A stretch of 64,000 bases of DNA from Sphingobacterium bambusae (lineage in GTDB: Bacteria > Bacteroidota > Bacteroidia > Sphingobacteriales > Sphingobacteriaceae): NCBI RefSeq assembly GCF_033955345.1, contig NZ_CP138332.1, positions 5,084,001 to 5,148,000 of the forward strand. The letters run 5' to 3'. How positions within the stretch are numbered: the first letter of the stretch is position 1; each line of letters opens with the position of its first letter. The translations under genes were made by a program, and so were the position numbers. This document shows, piece by piece, positions 45,755 to 53,448 of this stretch. The notes below the pieces were generated by a model. It was not told where the DNA came from. It saw only the letters and a list, made by a program, of their open reading frames with translations, and made no database searches.

Positions 45755-46333
45755 CTATTTGCTGTCGTACAAAAGATTGTATAGTGACTGTTTGGAAATT
45801 CCCAGATAAGAGGCCTTTTGCATAACGGTGAGTCTGTTGAAGGGATTCTTTTTAAATTCCTTGGCGTGCTTAAGTCGTTCATGGGGAAGTCTAAATTTAT
45901 AATGGTAGAAATCGGACTGTATTTGTTCCATCCTTTTAGTAATCAAGGCTCCGATCAGTTGATCAATCTGGGCATAATACGTCTTTAGTTGTCGAAGTTG
46001 CTGGATGTCCAGCAAAATGACGTCGGTCGACTCCAGAAATACGATACGATCATCCGGATGGCTTCTTGCAAGTAGCAAGCTTCCCTCAATTAGAAAATCA
46101 TTTTTGCTCCAGAGCCAGATAACATGTTGTTTACCATGTTCATACCGATACAGCATGGCACTGCCTATTTTTAATAGTCCTATTTCTTTGTTCCGTTCGC
46201 TTCTTGAAAGCCATGAGTCTCGCTTCTCATACCTTTCTATTCGAGATAATGAGACAATGCTGCTGAGAAGCCCAGGCGTTAGGTTTTCCGTAAAACGTAA
46301 GTCGTGGATTAGTTGCATGATGGTATTTCGCAT
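45755..46333 (-). CDS. Crp/Fnr-type transcriptional regulator
   Basis: 192 residues. The cyclic-nucleotide-binding fold occupies about residues 15-115 and the C-terminal helix-turn-helix about 165-190 (VMQKASYLGISKQSLYNLL). The cNMP phosphate-binding motif is not clear, so the ligand may differ. It runs the same way as the kinase operon and ends 130 bases before its start. It is divergent from the 55-residue peptide gene with a 327-base region between, so it may control one or both. Regulation is inferred from position only. Confidence 0.8.
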   Translation of the reverse strand: MRNTIMQLIHDLRFTENLTPGLLSSIVSLSRIERYEKRDSWLSRSERNKEIGLLKIGSAMLYRYEHGKQHVIWLWSKNDFLIEGSLLLARSHPDDRIVFLESTDVILLDIQQLRQLKTYYAQIDQLIGALITKRMEQIQSDFYHYKFRLPHERLKHAKEFKKNPFNRLTVMQKASYLGISKQSLYNLLYDSK

Positions 46334-46660
46334 GACATTTCAATTTGGTTTGACTGATTTTTCGCTTTTCATGGGATTGCCTGTAAAAGAAACAGCTTTA
46401 CGATATGCCGTCAAGTGACAAGGGTGACAAGCATATATTAGTGGTTATATAATATTGGCCGCACCGTACCTTAAAGACCGCATTTTAAGGTGACATTTTT
46501 GAAATATTTTTTTAAAAAACTTTGAGGAGAACGTCGTTTAGGGTGACTACGCTGTTGTATACATTTTTTTTGCCCGTATTTCTAGGCCTTTGATAGGTTT
46601 GTTTCAGATCTATATAAAATTTGAGTGCTCAGATATGGTTGAATTTAAAAATTTAAAAAC
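46334..46660. other. 327-base divergent region between Crp-type gene and peptide gene
   Basis: It should contain the promoters of both genes. It is AT-rich, with long T and A runs. A TTTG at 46598-46601 and a TTTG at 46620-46623 resemble promoter boxes but are too close together, so no promoter is called. No RNA structure was recognised. Confidence 0.4.
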
Positions 46661-46828
46661 ATGAAATCCAACAATCTCAAAACTGAAAAGCCAAAGACAA
46701 TACGTATTATTGAGCGTGCTTGCTCGACAGCCCCAAGATCTCTCGCACAGATTAGTTTGTCCGTTGGCGGCCTAATACACGTTGCTAATAATTGTGAAAT
46801 CATACTCCCTGGACTGGAATTATTTTAA
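46661..46828 (+). CDS. Possible 55-residue peptide, precursor-like
   Basis: A short frame from ATG at 46661 to TAA at 46826-46828, shorter than usual gene-finding limits. It has an A-rich translation start typical of the phylum. The first 18 residues are charged and helical (KTEKPKTIRIIER), like a leader. The rest contains two cysteines, four or more Ser/Thr, glycine and hydrophobic residues (ISLSVGGLIHVANNCEI). A hairpin terminator starts eight bases after the stop, and an acyltransferase gene begins 54 bases later. This resembles the order of a modified-peptide precursor and its enzyme. There is no match to a peptide family that I know, so it could also be chance. Confidence 0.4.
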   Translation: MKSNNLKTEKPKTIRIIERACSTAPRSLAQISLSVGGLIHVANNCEIILPGLELF

Positions 46829-46835
46829 TAGAACT

Positions 46836-46867
46836 GAGCTTCTGGATTGTTTTTCAGAAGCTCTTTT
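46836..46867 (+). terminator. Terminator or attenuator between peptide gene and acyltransferase gene
   Basis: A perfect 9-bp stem (46836-46844 with 46855-46863) and 10-base loop are followed by four T and three A. It lies between a possible peptide gene and the downstream gene, as in units where the peptide is made in excess. Confidence 0.7.
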
Positions 46868-46881
46868 AAATTTTAACCAAG

Positions 46882-47937
46882 ATGATTGATAATCAAAATA
46901 ATAAGCTAGCTAATACGTCTTCAGAAATAACTAGTTGTTCGAAGGAAATCGCTGCTGTAAATACTTATTCCTTTTTCAGTGCAAATCTGCTCAACTTCAT
47001 TCCATCAATACCTTTTGATTTACATCCCTATTTATTTAAGGAGTTTAGGAAGAACAAAAAAAGAAATGGAATTGACGCAACATCGTTCAGTGCTGTATAC
47101 CCTTATCCGATTGTTGGATGGGAAACCATTGATAAAATGATGTTAAACGGCGCTTCTATTTTGTGTACCTTTCACTTCGGACCATTTCAATTATTAAACT
47201 ATGTTCTAGTGAAGCAAGAGGAAGCTTATTGCTTACTTGTAGCGCGCGAAACCTATGATAAATGGAGAGAGCGATACCCAAATTTAATTAAATTACTGTG
47301 CCAAGCCCAAGCGAAAGGTTTATTTGATCTCATAAATGTCAATGACCGAAATGCATTGCGAACAATGTATAGGCAGACCGCAGAAGGCCGTAAGCTGCTC
47401 ATATATGTAGATGGTCTAGAAGGAATGAGCAATGAAAGACAGTCTAGTTTGCAAAAAATAAACTTTTTAGGACAGATCATTACAGTACCAAGTGGCGCAG
47501 CACAGCTGTCTTGGTCATTAAAGTTACCGCTTCAACCTGTAATTGCAGAGCAAATAGGCGATACCGTTAACTTACGCTTTGGAAAAGCGATATATCCCAA
47601 TGGTGGTGTAAACAGGGACTTGTACCTCCACATGACAATGCAATCGCTTTTTAGTTTTGTATCGTATTATATCATGCGCAGGCCGGAACTTTGGACCAAC
47701 TGGCCTTCGGCGCATCTCTACTTAGGAAGTAAGCCTCCTATCGAAGATAGTATTTTCGATGAACTCTCTGCCGCGAATCTCCACGCCAGAAAGTTCGGAC
47801 TTTTCTCCAGTGGTGAACAGTACTTTCTACTTCGCAAAAAGGACTACTTATCTTTTGTGATCACCGGTCTGGAATTTAGCCAATTACTTGAGGATCCTCA
47901 CTTTAGTGGTGTTGTTGATAACACCCCATCAGTATAA
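46882..47937 (+). CDS. LpxL-type acyltransferase (LPLAT superfamily)
   Basis: 351 residues. The acyltransferase motif around His98 (CTFHFGPFQLLNY), a later PSGAAQLSWSLKLPLQPV block and a WTNWPSAH segment are typical of the lysophospholipid/lipid A acyltransferase family. No strong membrane anchor is seen. The C-terminal 45 residues (from about 305) form a short separate domain, GLFSSGEQYFLLRKKDY, unlike canonical LpxL, and could bind a peptide partner. A lipid A or lipid target is the default. The upstream peptide gene raises the possibility that the acyl group is put on a peptide, which is inference only. Confidence 0.65.
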   Translation: MIDNQNNKLANTSSEITSCSKEIAAVNTYSFFSANLLNFIPSIPFDLHPYLFKEFRKNKKRNGIDATSFSAVYPYPIVGWETIDKMMLNGASILCTFHFGPFQLLNYVLVKQEEAYCLLVARETYDKWRERYPNLIKLLCQAQAKGLFDLINVNDRNALRTMYRQTAEGRKLLIYVDGLEGMSNERQSSLQKINFLGQIITVPSGAAQLSWSLKLPLQPVIAEQIGDTVNLRFGKAIYPNGGVNRDLYLHMTMQSLFSFVSYYIMRRPELWTNWPSAHLYLGSKPPIEDSIFDELSAANLHARKFGLFSSGEQYFLLRKKDYLSFVITGLEFSQLLEDPHFSGVVDNTPSV

Positions 47938-47991
47938 GTGGAACATAATTAAGTGGTAAGTCGCTACAAAATAACCTAAGAGCACGCAACA

Positions 47992-48585
47992 ATGAATGAT
48001 GTAAATTTACAGTTTCGGCTTAGCTCCCTAAGTAGGGAACTTGATAAACTAGATTTTTTGATCGAAGAGGACAGTCTTGCCTTGAGGCATATCGCAGATT
48101 ATCGTACTCAATTGGAAGGTTTTCTTCTCGACATTTCGACTTTTTTAGATGGGAAACATAAACAACTGGTGTCACGTGGGATGTTGCAGAATTCGCTAGG
48201 TGACCATTTCATTGCACAAGAGAGTTTGCAGTTGTTCTGTATAGACCAAATCAATTTTTACAAAGAGTGGATGCTATCAATGTCCCTGTACATCGAAAAT
48301 CCGAATTATCGGTGTCATCTAGATATTTCCTCACGTGAGATGTTGTTGATAGTTCGACTACTACGTGAAGTCGGGTTGCTACAAGACTCGACAATAAAAT
48401 CTAATATCTATTTCCTCAAAACTTTTTTTGCAACAAATAAGCGGGAATACTTCTCCTATGAAAGCCTTCGGAAGAAATACAGTGAGTTAGACAAACGAAC
48501 CTTAAAAAAGGTCAGACAGAACTTGGTTTCACTTGTAGAGCTAATTGACTTTTATCTGGTGGAAGTAGATGGAGGACGTCGATAA
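47992..48585 (+). CDS. Helical protein, possibly a short RteC relative
   Basis: 197 residues, all helical. The C-terminal half (SSREMLLIVRLLREVGLLQ to the end) is arranged like the last helices of RteC proteins, and a full RteC-domain gene lies 148 bases downstream. The N-terminal half has no counterpart that I recognise. It starts 55 bases after the acyltransferase gene and runs the same way. It may be a truncated or diverged member of the RteC group, or an unrelated helical protein. Confidence 0.45.
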   Translation: MNDVNLQFRLSSLSRELDKLDFLIEEDSLALRHIADYRTQLEGFLLDISTFLDGKHKQLVSRGMLQNSLGDHFIAQESLQLFCIDQINFYKEWMLSMSLYIENPNYRCHLDISSREMLLIVRLLREVGLLQDSTIKSNIYFLKTFFATNKREYFSYESLRKKYSELDKRTLKKVRQNLVSLVELIDFYLVEVDGGRR

Positions 48586-48732
48586 CTCAAAGTATGTATG
48601 GCTCCTTTAGTTGCGTTGGTTTAGGATGCAAACTAAAAAAGTAGACAAATCATGTTAAGATGTAGGTAGTAAAGTGTTGGCAAAAGGTTACTGTGCGGTA
48701 TAAGGATAAATCATTATAGCATAAAACGTATC

Positions 48733-49569
48733 ATGAAAATCGCGCTATCAAATATATGCAGTTTAATTAGTGCTGAGCAGGATAGATTGACACTTAGCGG
48801 AGCTTCGCTCATTGAAGAATCTTCGTCCATGACCATATTTTTAAAGGATTTGCTGTTGAAATTGAAAGTGCAGATCTTAAAAGACAGTTTTACAATGCGT
48901 GAGGACGAAATTCAGTTTTTTCGGGTAATTAAGCCATACATCTTGGGACGTCTGATGTTCTATAATAAGATATTCAAAATTGAAACAGGATGCCCCTTCG
49001 CCGGGGGAGAGATTGCTAGGACATATTATCTGCAGCTCATTAATGTTTTGGAAGAGGAATTCAGGCGGAGCACCACTTCGTCTGATTTCTACCGCTACTA
49101 TAGGTCTGGACGGACGGATCGGGATAATCTTTACTTTGTTCGAGGAAATATTGACTACAACGACGGTTTGAATAGTTTTGCTTTTGAATTAGATTATAAC
49201 TTTTCTACCTATTATGATTACAAGGTATCTAAAATTGTAGGAAATGATTTGCTCTATAGCTATCTCGCAGCTAGGACGAGCATTTTGGTTGAAACGCAGC
49301 GAAGCTTAGATTTTTTGGAAGAGCCCATTACTTGGACAGAATCCAAGAATGCGCTCGCAGAACTGATTTACTCGCTACATGCTGCCTCTTCAGTGAATAA
49401 TGGGCAGCTGGGTATTCGCAGGTTGACTTTGATTTTTGAAAAAATGTTTAACGTCTCCCTACCAGAGGTCCATCATTCTTTCCACAGGATGAAGGCACGA
49501 TCAGGTTCACGAACTAGGTTTTTAGAAAAATTAAAGCGGTCAATTGAAGAATATATGAACGAAGAATAA
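48733..49569 (+). CDS. RteC-domain protein
   Basis: 278 residues with the same helical layout as the RteC protein at 33250. The shared landmarks are EIQFFRVIKPYILGRLMFYNK near residue 60, WTESKNALAELIYSLHAASS near 215, and a conserved end (RTRFLEKLKRSIEEYM). It is the second RteC-domain gene in the window. The LytS/LytTR pair begins about 190 bases after it, so it may belong to the same regulatory unit. Whether it controls excision of a mobile element or a local gene set is unknown. Confidence 0.8.
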   Translation: MKIALSNICSLISAEQDRLTLSGASLIEESSSMTIFLKDLLLKLKVQILKDSFTMREDEIQFFRVIKPYILGRLMFYNKIFKIETGCPFAGGEIARTYYLQLINVLEEEFRRSTTSSDFYRYYRSGRTDRDNLYFVRGNIDYNDGLNSFAFELDYNFSTYYDYKVSKIVGNDLLYSYLAARTSILVETQRSLDFLEEPITWTESKNALAELIYSLHAASSVNNGQLGIRRLTLIFEKMFNVSLPEVHHSFHRMKARSGSRTRFLEKLKRSIEEYMNEE

Positions 49570-49754
49570 TGCCATGATCTTCGATAATTTTTAGGCTGCT
49601 CTTTGCCTAGAAGATGCGACTTAATATCTGATAACGATTTTTTAATAATAAGTTTTTTGATTAATAAGTATCAATTTCATTTAATCTTCGTTTATATAGG
49701 TGCGCACAGGTTATAAGCTTTGGACATTTAGGGGTGTTTCAAATATGTATAACT

Positions 49755-50807
49755 ATGAATGCAAAATTATTCTTTTTAAAGGAATCTCTGATGATTCAAT
49801 CGGTAGGCTGGCCGATTTATACGATTTTGATGCTGGTGACCAATGCGAATGTGTATCCGGAGCGAACCGTCCCTGAACAGATTTCCGCGCTGCTACTAGT
49901 GATTCTAGCTTTCAATGTTTGTACCGCAATTTTCTTTCTCTTATTTTTTTCAAAGAGAAAAGGCCTTGCGTTTATACTTTTTACAATCATGTTTTTTCTT
50001 CTTGCAAGATTCGTATTCCACTCGGTCTATGAATGGTTCCCTAGCTATTCGATTGTACTGTTTAAGAATCCGTTGGGTGGTGCCGATAGCTCCTACTATT
50101 GGAGCATGCTACACCGCTATCTATCGGTGCTACTGCTTGCTTCGGCGATGACGCTACATATTCGCTCTAAATGGAATCTATTGGGTAAGCAGCGGGAGGA
50201 GAGACGTCGGTTTGAAAAAGAGTTGGAAAGTAAAGAGATGCAGCTTGCCATGCTCAATGCACAGATAGATCCGCACTTTGTTTTCAACATCCTCAACGGA
50301 ATGCATGATGCCGCGATTGAAAGGCTCCCTAAATTGGCGCATGCTATCGAACGCTTGTCGGGATTGATTCGATATATTGTTGATACAAGAAAATTGGGGC
50401 GAAGTATCATGCTTGTAAATTACGAGATTGATGCGATAATGCGCTATATTGAGCTGGAAAGTCTTCGATTTTCACCAGATGTGGTCCATTTAAGCGTAAT
50501 AGGAGAACCCTGTGGACAGAAGGTACCGCCGGGAGTCTTGCTAACATTTCTTGAAAATGCTTTTAAATACGGCTATAGGAAAGATCCAACAAAGCCTATT
50601 ACTATCAAATTGATTCTGGATGATGATAAATTTGAATTTTATTGCATGAACTTTATTAATCCGGAACGTATCTACGAAAATTCATCAGGTTTGGGCTTGA
50701 AGAATACACGATATAGACTCGATATTCTGTTTCCGGATACCCATTCGCTAATAATTGAAAATAACAAAGAAACTTTTACGGTATCCCTGAAAATTTGCTA
50801 TTTATGA
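49755..50807 (+). CDS. LytS-type sensor histidine kinase
   Basis: About 350 residues from ATG 49755 (an upstream GTG at 49734 is possible). The N-terminal half has about four membrane helices. The His-kinase box QIDPHFVFNILN holds the phosphorylated histidine in the PHFxFN form of the LytS/YehU group. The ATP-binding domain shows LENAFKYGY and SGLGLKNTRYRL. It overlaps the response-regulator gene by four bases (ATGA). The signal is unknown; these pairs are common in Bacteroidota and need no extracellular ligand domain. Confident family call. Confidence 0.92.
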   Translation: MNAKLFFLKESLMIQSVGWPIYTILMLVTNANVYPERTVPEQISALLLVILAFNVCTAIFFLLFFSKRKGLAFILFTIMFFLLARFVFHSVYEWFPSYSIVLFKNPLGGADSSYYWSMLHRYLSVLLLASAMTLHIRSKWNLLGKQREERRRFEKELESKEMQLAMLNAQIDPHFVFNILNGMHDAAIERLPKLAHAIERLSGLIRYIVDTRKLGRSIMLVNYEIDAIMRYIELESLRFSPDVVHLSVIGEPCGQKVPPGVLLTFLENAFKYGYRKDPTKPITIKLILDDDKFEFYCMNFINPERIYENSSGLGLKNTRYRLDILFPDTHSLIIENNKETFTVSLKICYL

Positions 50808-51562
50808 AAATTCTAAAATGCTTAGTCCTCGACGATGAGCAAGCATCAATCAATTCTTTAGCTAGACTCATCGACTCTCGAGACGATTTGCAATTGGCAG
50901 CCGGTCTGGAAAACCCTATAGAGGCTCTTGAAATTATTGCTGAGACTGATATCGAACTCCTTTTTGTTGATCTGCACATGGATCTTATGCATGGCGTAGA
51001 GGTGATAAAGCGGCTGCAAGGTAAAATTGAGGTAGTCTGTGTGTCGGCACACAATAACTACGGCCCGCAGTTATCGGAACTCGACGTTGCCTACTACTTG
51101 GAAAAGCCTATTTCTAAAGAGAAATTTAATCGCGCAATAGATCGTGTTTGGTCTAGAATTACGGGTGTTAGTGCAGCAAATAGTCAAGCTCGGACTAGGC
51201 CATTAGATCTTGACGATACAGTCATGGTGAAACTTCCTGGTAAGATTAATTTCCATCAGGTTCGACTGCTTGAAATTGAACTTATTCTTGTTGAAGATAA
51301 TGTCACCAAAATTTTGATTACAGAAGGAAAAATTGAGGTTACCTATGGTATAGGAGATCTGGAATTAAAACTTCCAGCTTCTCATTTCATGCGCATACAC
51401 AAAGGGTTTATCGTTCCTCTTGATCGGATACGAAGCTATACAGCAAAAGAGGGGATAAAACTTAGAACTTCTAATTACAGTGCTTTTGTTCCTGTAGGAC
51501 GAAAGTACAAAGATAAGCTTGAAGGATTTATCGACAACAGGGAGCGCTTTCGGAAATCGTAA
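50804..51562 (+). CDS. LytTR-type response regulator
   Basis: 252 residues. The receiver domain (about 1-120) shows the acidic pocket DDEQAS and the phosphorylated aspartate region LFVDLHMD, then EKPISK with the conserved lysine. The LytTR DNA-binding domain occupies about 140-245. The ATG at 50804 overlaps the kinase stop; a TTG at 50795 is rejected because it adds three residues before the normal start. With the upstream kinase it forms a two-component system whose targets are not visible here. Confidence 0.93.
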   Translation: MKILKCLVLDDEQASINSLARLIDSRDDLQLAAGLENPIEALEIIAETDIELLFVDLHMDLMHGVEVIKRLQGKIEVVCVSAHNNYGPQLSELDVAYYLEKPISKEKFNRAIDRVWSRITGVSAANSQARTRPLDLDDTVMVKLPGKINFHQVRLLEIELILVEDNVTKILITEGKIEVTYGIGDLELKLPASHFMRIHKGFIVPLDRIRSYTAKEGIKLRTSNYSAFVPVGRKYKDKLEGFIDNRERFRKS

Positions 51563-51808
51563 AAATGTCCTACAGCATTTTCGTTCCGATTTTATAATGT
51601 ATCAATGATTTTCCACTATTCATTAAGGACTTTTGCTTATGTGTTTCGATGCAAATTTATAGTGTAGTAATGGATGCAATATTAATGGATTGATTATGGC
51701 ACCAAAATGTTGCTGCTATAGATATCCGATTTAAACTTAATGGTCGGCGCAGAAACCAAACTATTGCTTCCCCGTTCTTTAATAGAATGTGTACATAATA
51801 ATTATACT

Positions 51809-52699
51809 ATGAAGACAACTAAAAAAGGAAATCCTCGCGATATTTATCCAATTCCACCTTTTCCAAAACAAGACCAACATACTCCCGGCGTTAATAGCAA
51901 AATGATACCAGCTCCTGATCATGGTGAGGAGAGTTATATTGGAAGCGATATTTTATTAGACAAAGTCGCTATAATAACGGGTGGAGATTCGGGTATCGGC
52001 AAAGCGACAGCGATCGCGATGGCTAGGGAAGGGGCGGATATTGTCATTTCATATGCCGATGAAATCGAGGATGAAGATGCTGAAGATACTAAAAGATGGA
52101 TAGAGAAGACAGGGCGCAAAGTGCTTCTTTTTAGAGGAGATATCCGTAGTGAAGACCTATGTAAAAAGATCGTTGAGGAGACGGTGACAGCGTTTGGAAA
52201 GATCGATATTTTGGTAAACAATGCCGCATATCAAATGACCTTCAAAGATATTATAGAGATTTCCGCTGAGGAATGGAACAAAACTTTCGAGACGAACATG
52301 AGTGCAATGTTTTACTTCGTCAAGTATGCCAAACCCCATATGCCACCGGGTTCATCAATCATTAACACGACCTCTGTGAATGCCTACAATCCCAATCCTA
52401 CGCTAGTACCCTATGCTGCAACTAAGGGGGCAATTCAAAATTTTACCTCAAGCTTGGCTCAGCTATTTCTAGAAGATGGCTCTGGCATCCGCGTAAACGC
52501 AGTGGCACCGGGGCCGGTATGGACCCCGCTCATTCCAAGCACAATTCCGGAGCACGAGAAGTTTGGCGAGAATACGCCGATGGGGCGTCCCGGTCAACCG
52601 GCAGAAATGGCACCGATATATGTGTTTCTTGCATCGGATGCCGCTTCTTATGTAGCTGGTGCGACTATCCCGGCGACTGGTGGAAGAGCAACAATTTAG
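51809..52699 (+). CDS. Short-chain dehydrogenase/reductase (YghA-like)
   Basis: 296 residues from the ATG giving MKTTKKGNPRD. The earlier in-frame ATG at 51740 would add 23 residues with poor coding quality. The NAD(P)-binding motif TGGDSGIGKA, the NNAA block and the catalytic Ser and Tyr-x3-Lys (PYAATKGA) are intact. A basic N-terminal extension of about 40 residues precedes the Rossmann fold, as in YghA and related aldehyde or glucose reductases. It is transcribed alone. A related family member is partly visible at the right edge. Substrate unknown. Confidence 0.9.
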   Translation: MKTTKKGNPRDIYPIPPFPKQDQHTPGVNSKMIPAPDHGEESYIGSDILLDKVAIITGGDSGIGKATAIAMAREGADIVISYADEIEDEDAEDTKRWIEKTGRKVLLFRGDIRSEDLCKKIVEETVTAFGKIDILVNNAAYQMTFKDIIEISAEEWNKTFETNMSAMFYFVKYAKPHMPPGSSIINTTSVNAYNPNPTLVPYAATKGAIQNFTSSLAQLFLEDGSGIRVNAVAPGPVWTPLIPSTIPEHEKFGENTPMGRPGQPAEMAPIYVFLASDAASYVAGATIPATGGRATI

Positions 52700-52849
52700 C
52701 GTGCAACTCTTAGGATAGAGGATTTTTGAGACGGTGAAAATCTTAGGCCCTCTCCATTTTTTTGCAGTCAGTTTTTTTTGAATTTGAGAATTGACATTAA
52801 TCATTTTTGAGAGGTATAAAACGTGTTTTTTTATTAAGCATCAAAAACT

Positions 52850-53344
52850 GTGGAACAGGATCTAAGGTATATGCAAAAAGCGATTTTGCTAGCAGAAGGT
52901 AACTTGAAATCATTAGATGGTGGTCCTTTTGGTTGCGTGATCGTAAAGGACGGAAAAGTGCTCAGTGCCGAAGCCAATACCGTGAATCGAGATTGCGATC
53001 CGACTGCACATGCGGAAATGAATGCGATACGCAAAGCAGCAAAAATATTGGAAAGTACGGATTTAGCAGGTTGTGTGCTATACACCAGTAGTGAACCTTG
53101 CCCCATGTGCCTTAGTGCGATATACTGGTCGAATATTAAACAGGTCTTTTATGGAAATACGAGAAACGATGCACAGTGGGCTGGTTTTGCAGACGAATAT
53201 GTATTAGACCAATTGCAAAGAGAAAGCAACGAACAGGATATAACATTTGAACGCCTTGCGGCAAAGCAGGCTATACGTGCATTTGAGCAGTGGGTTGACC
53301 TAGGGAGATCTACAGTTGATAATACCACCACAGGTAATTATTGA
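52850..53344 (+). CDS. Nucleoside/base deaminase (GuaD-like)
   Basis: 164 residues starting at GTG. The zinc-binding site is complete: His54-Ala-Glu56 in AHAEMNAI, and Cys84 and Cys87 in SEPCPMCLSA. The family includes guanine and tRNA adenosine deaminases. Length and the absence of the tRNA-specific insertions point to a purine or pyrimidine base/nucleoside deaminase, and the C-terminal tail past 140 is like GuaD. It lies 151 bases after the SDR gene with no operon evidence. Confidence 0.85.
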   Translation: MEQDLRYMQKAILLAEGNLKSLDGGPFGCVIVKDGKVLSAEANTVNRDCDPTAHAEMNAIRKAAKILESTDLAGCVLYTSSEPCPMCLSAIYWSNIKQVFYGNTRNDAQWAGFADEYVLDQLQRESNEQDITFERLAAKQAIRAFEQWVDLGRSTVDNTTTGNY

Positions 53345-53448
53345 AAATATTTATTATAAATCGTTGATAGTAGTTAGAAAGGTGGTCAATTGTCGGTGGC
53401 AAATTAGTTTGCTGCCTAAATCCGAAATAGTCGCTGATAAAATTTGAT

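Noticed and set aside
46596..46625. Promoter for the 55-residue peptide gene
   Set aside because: The two TTTG boxes are only about 18 bases apart and the -7 element lacks TA.
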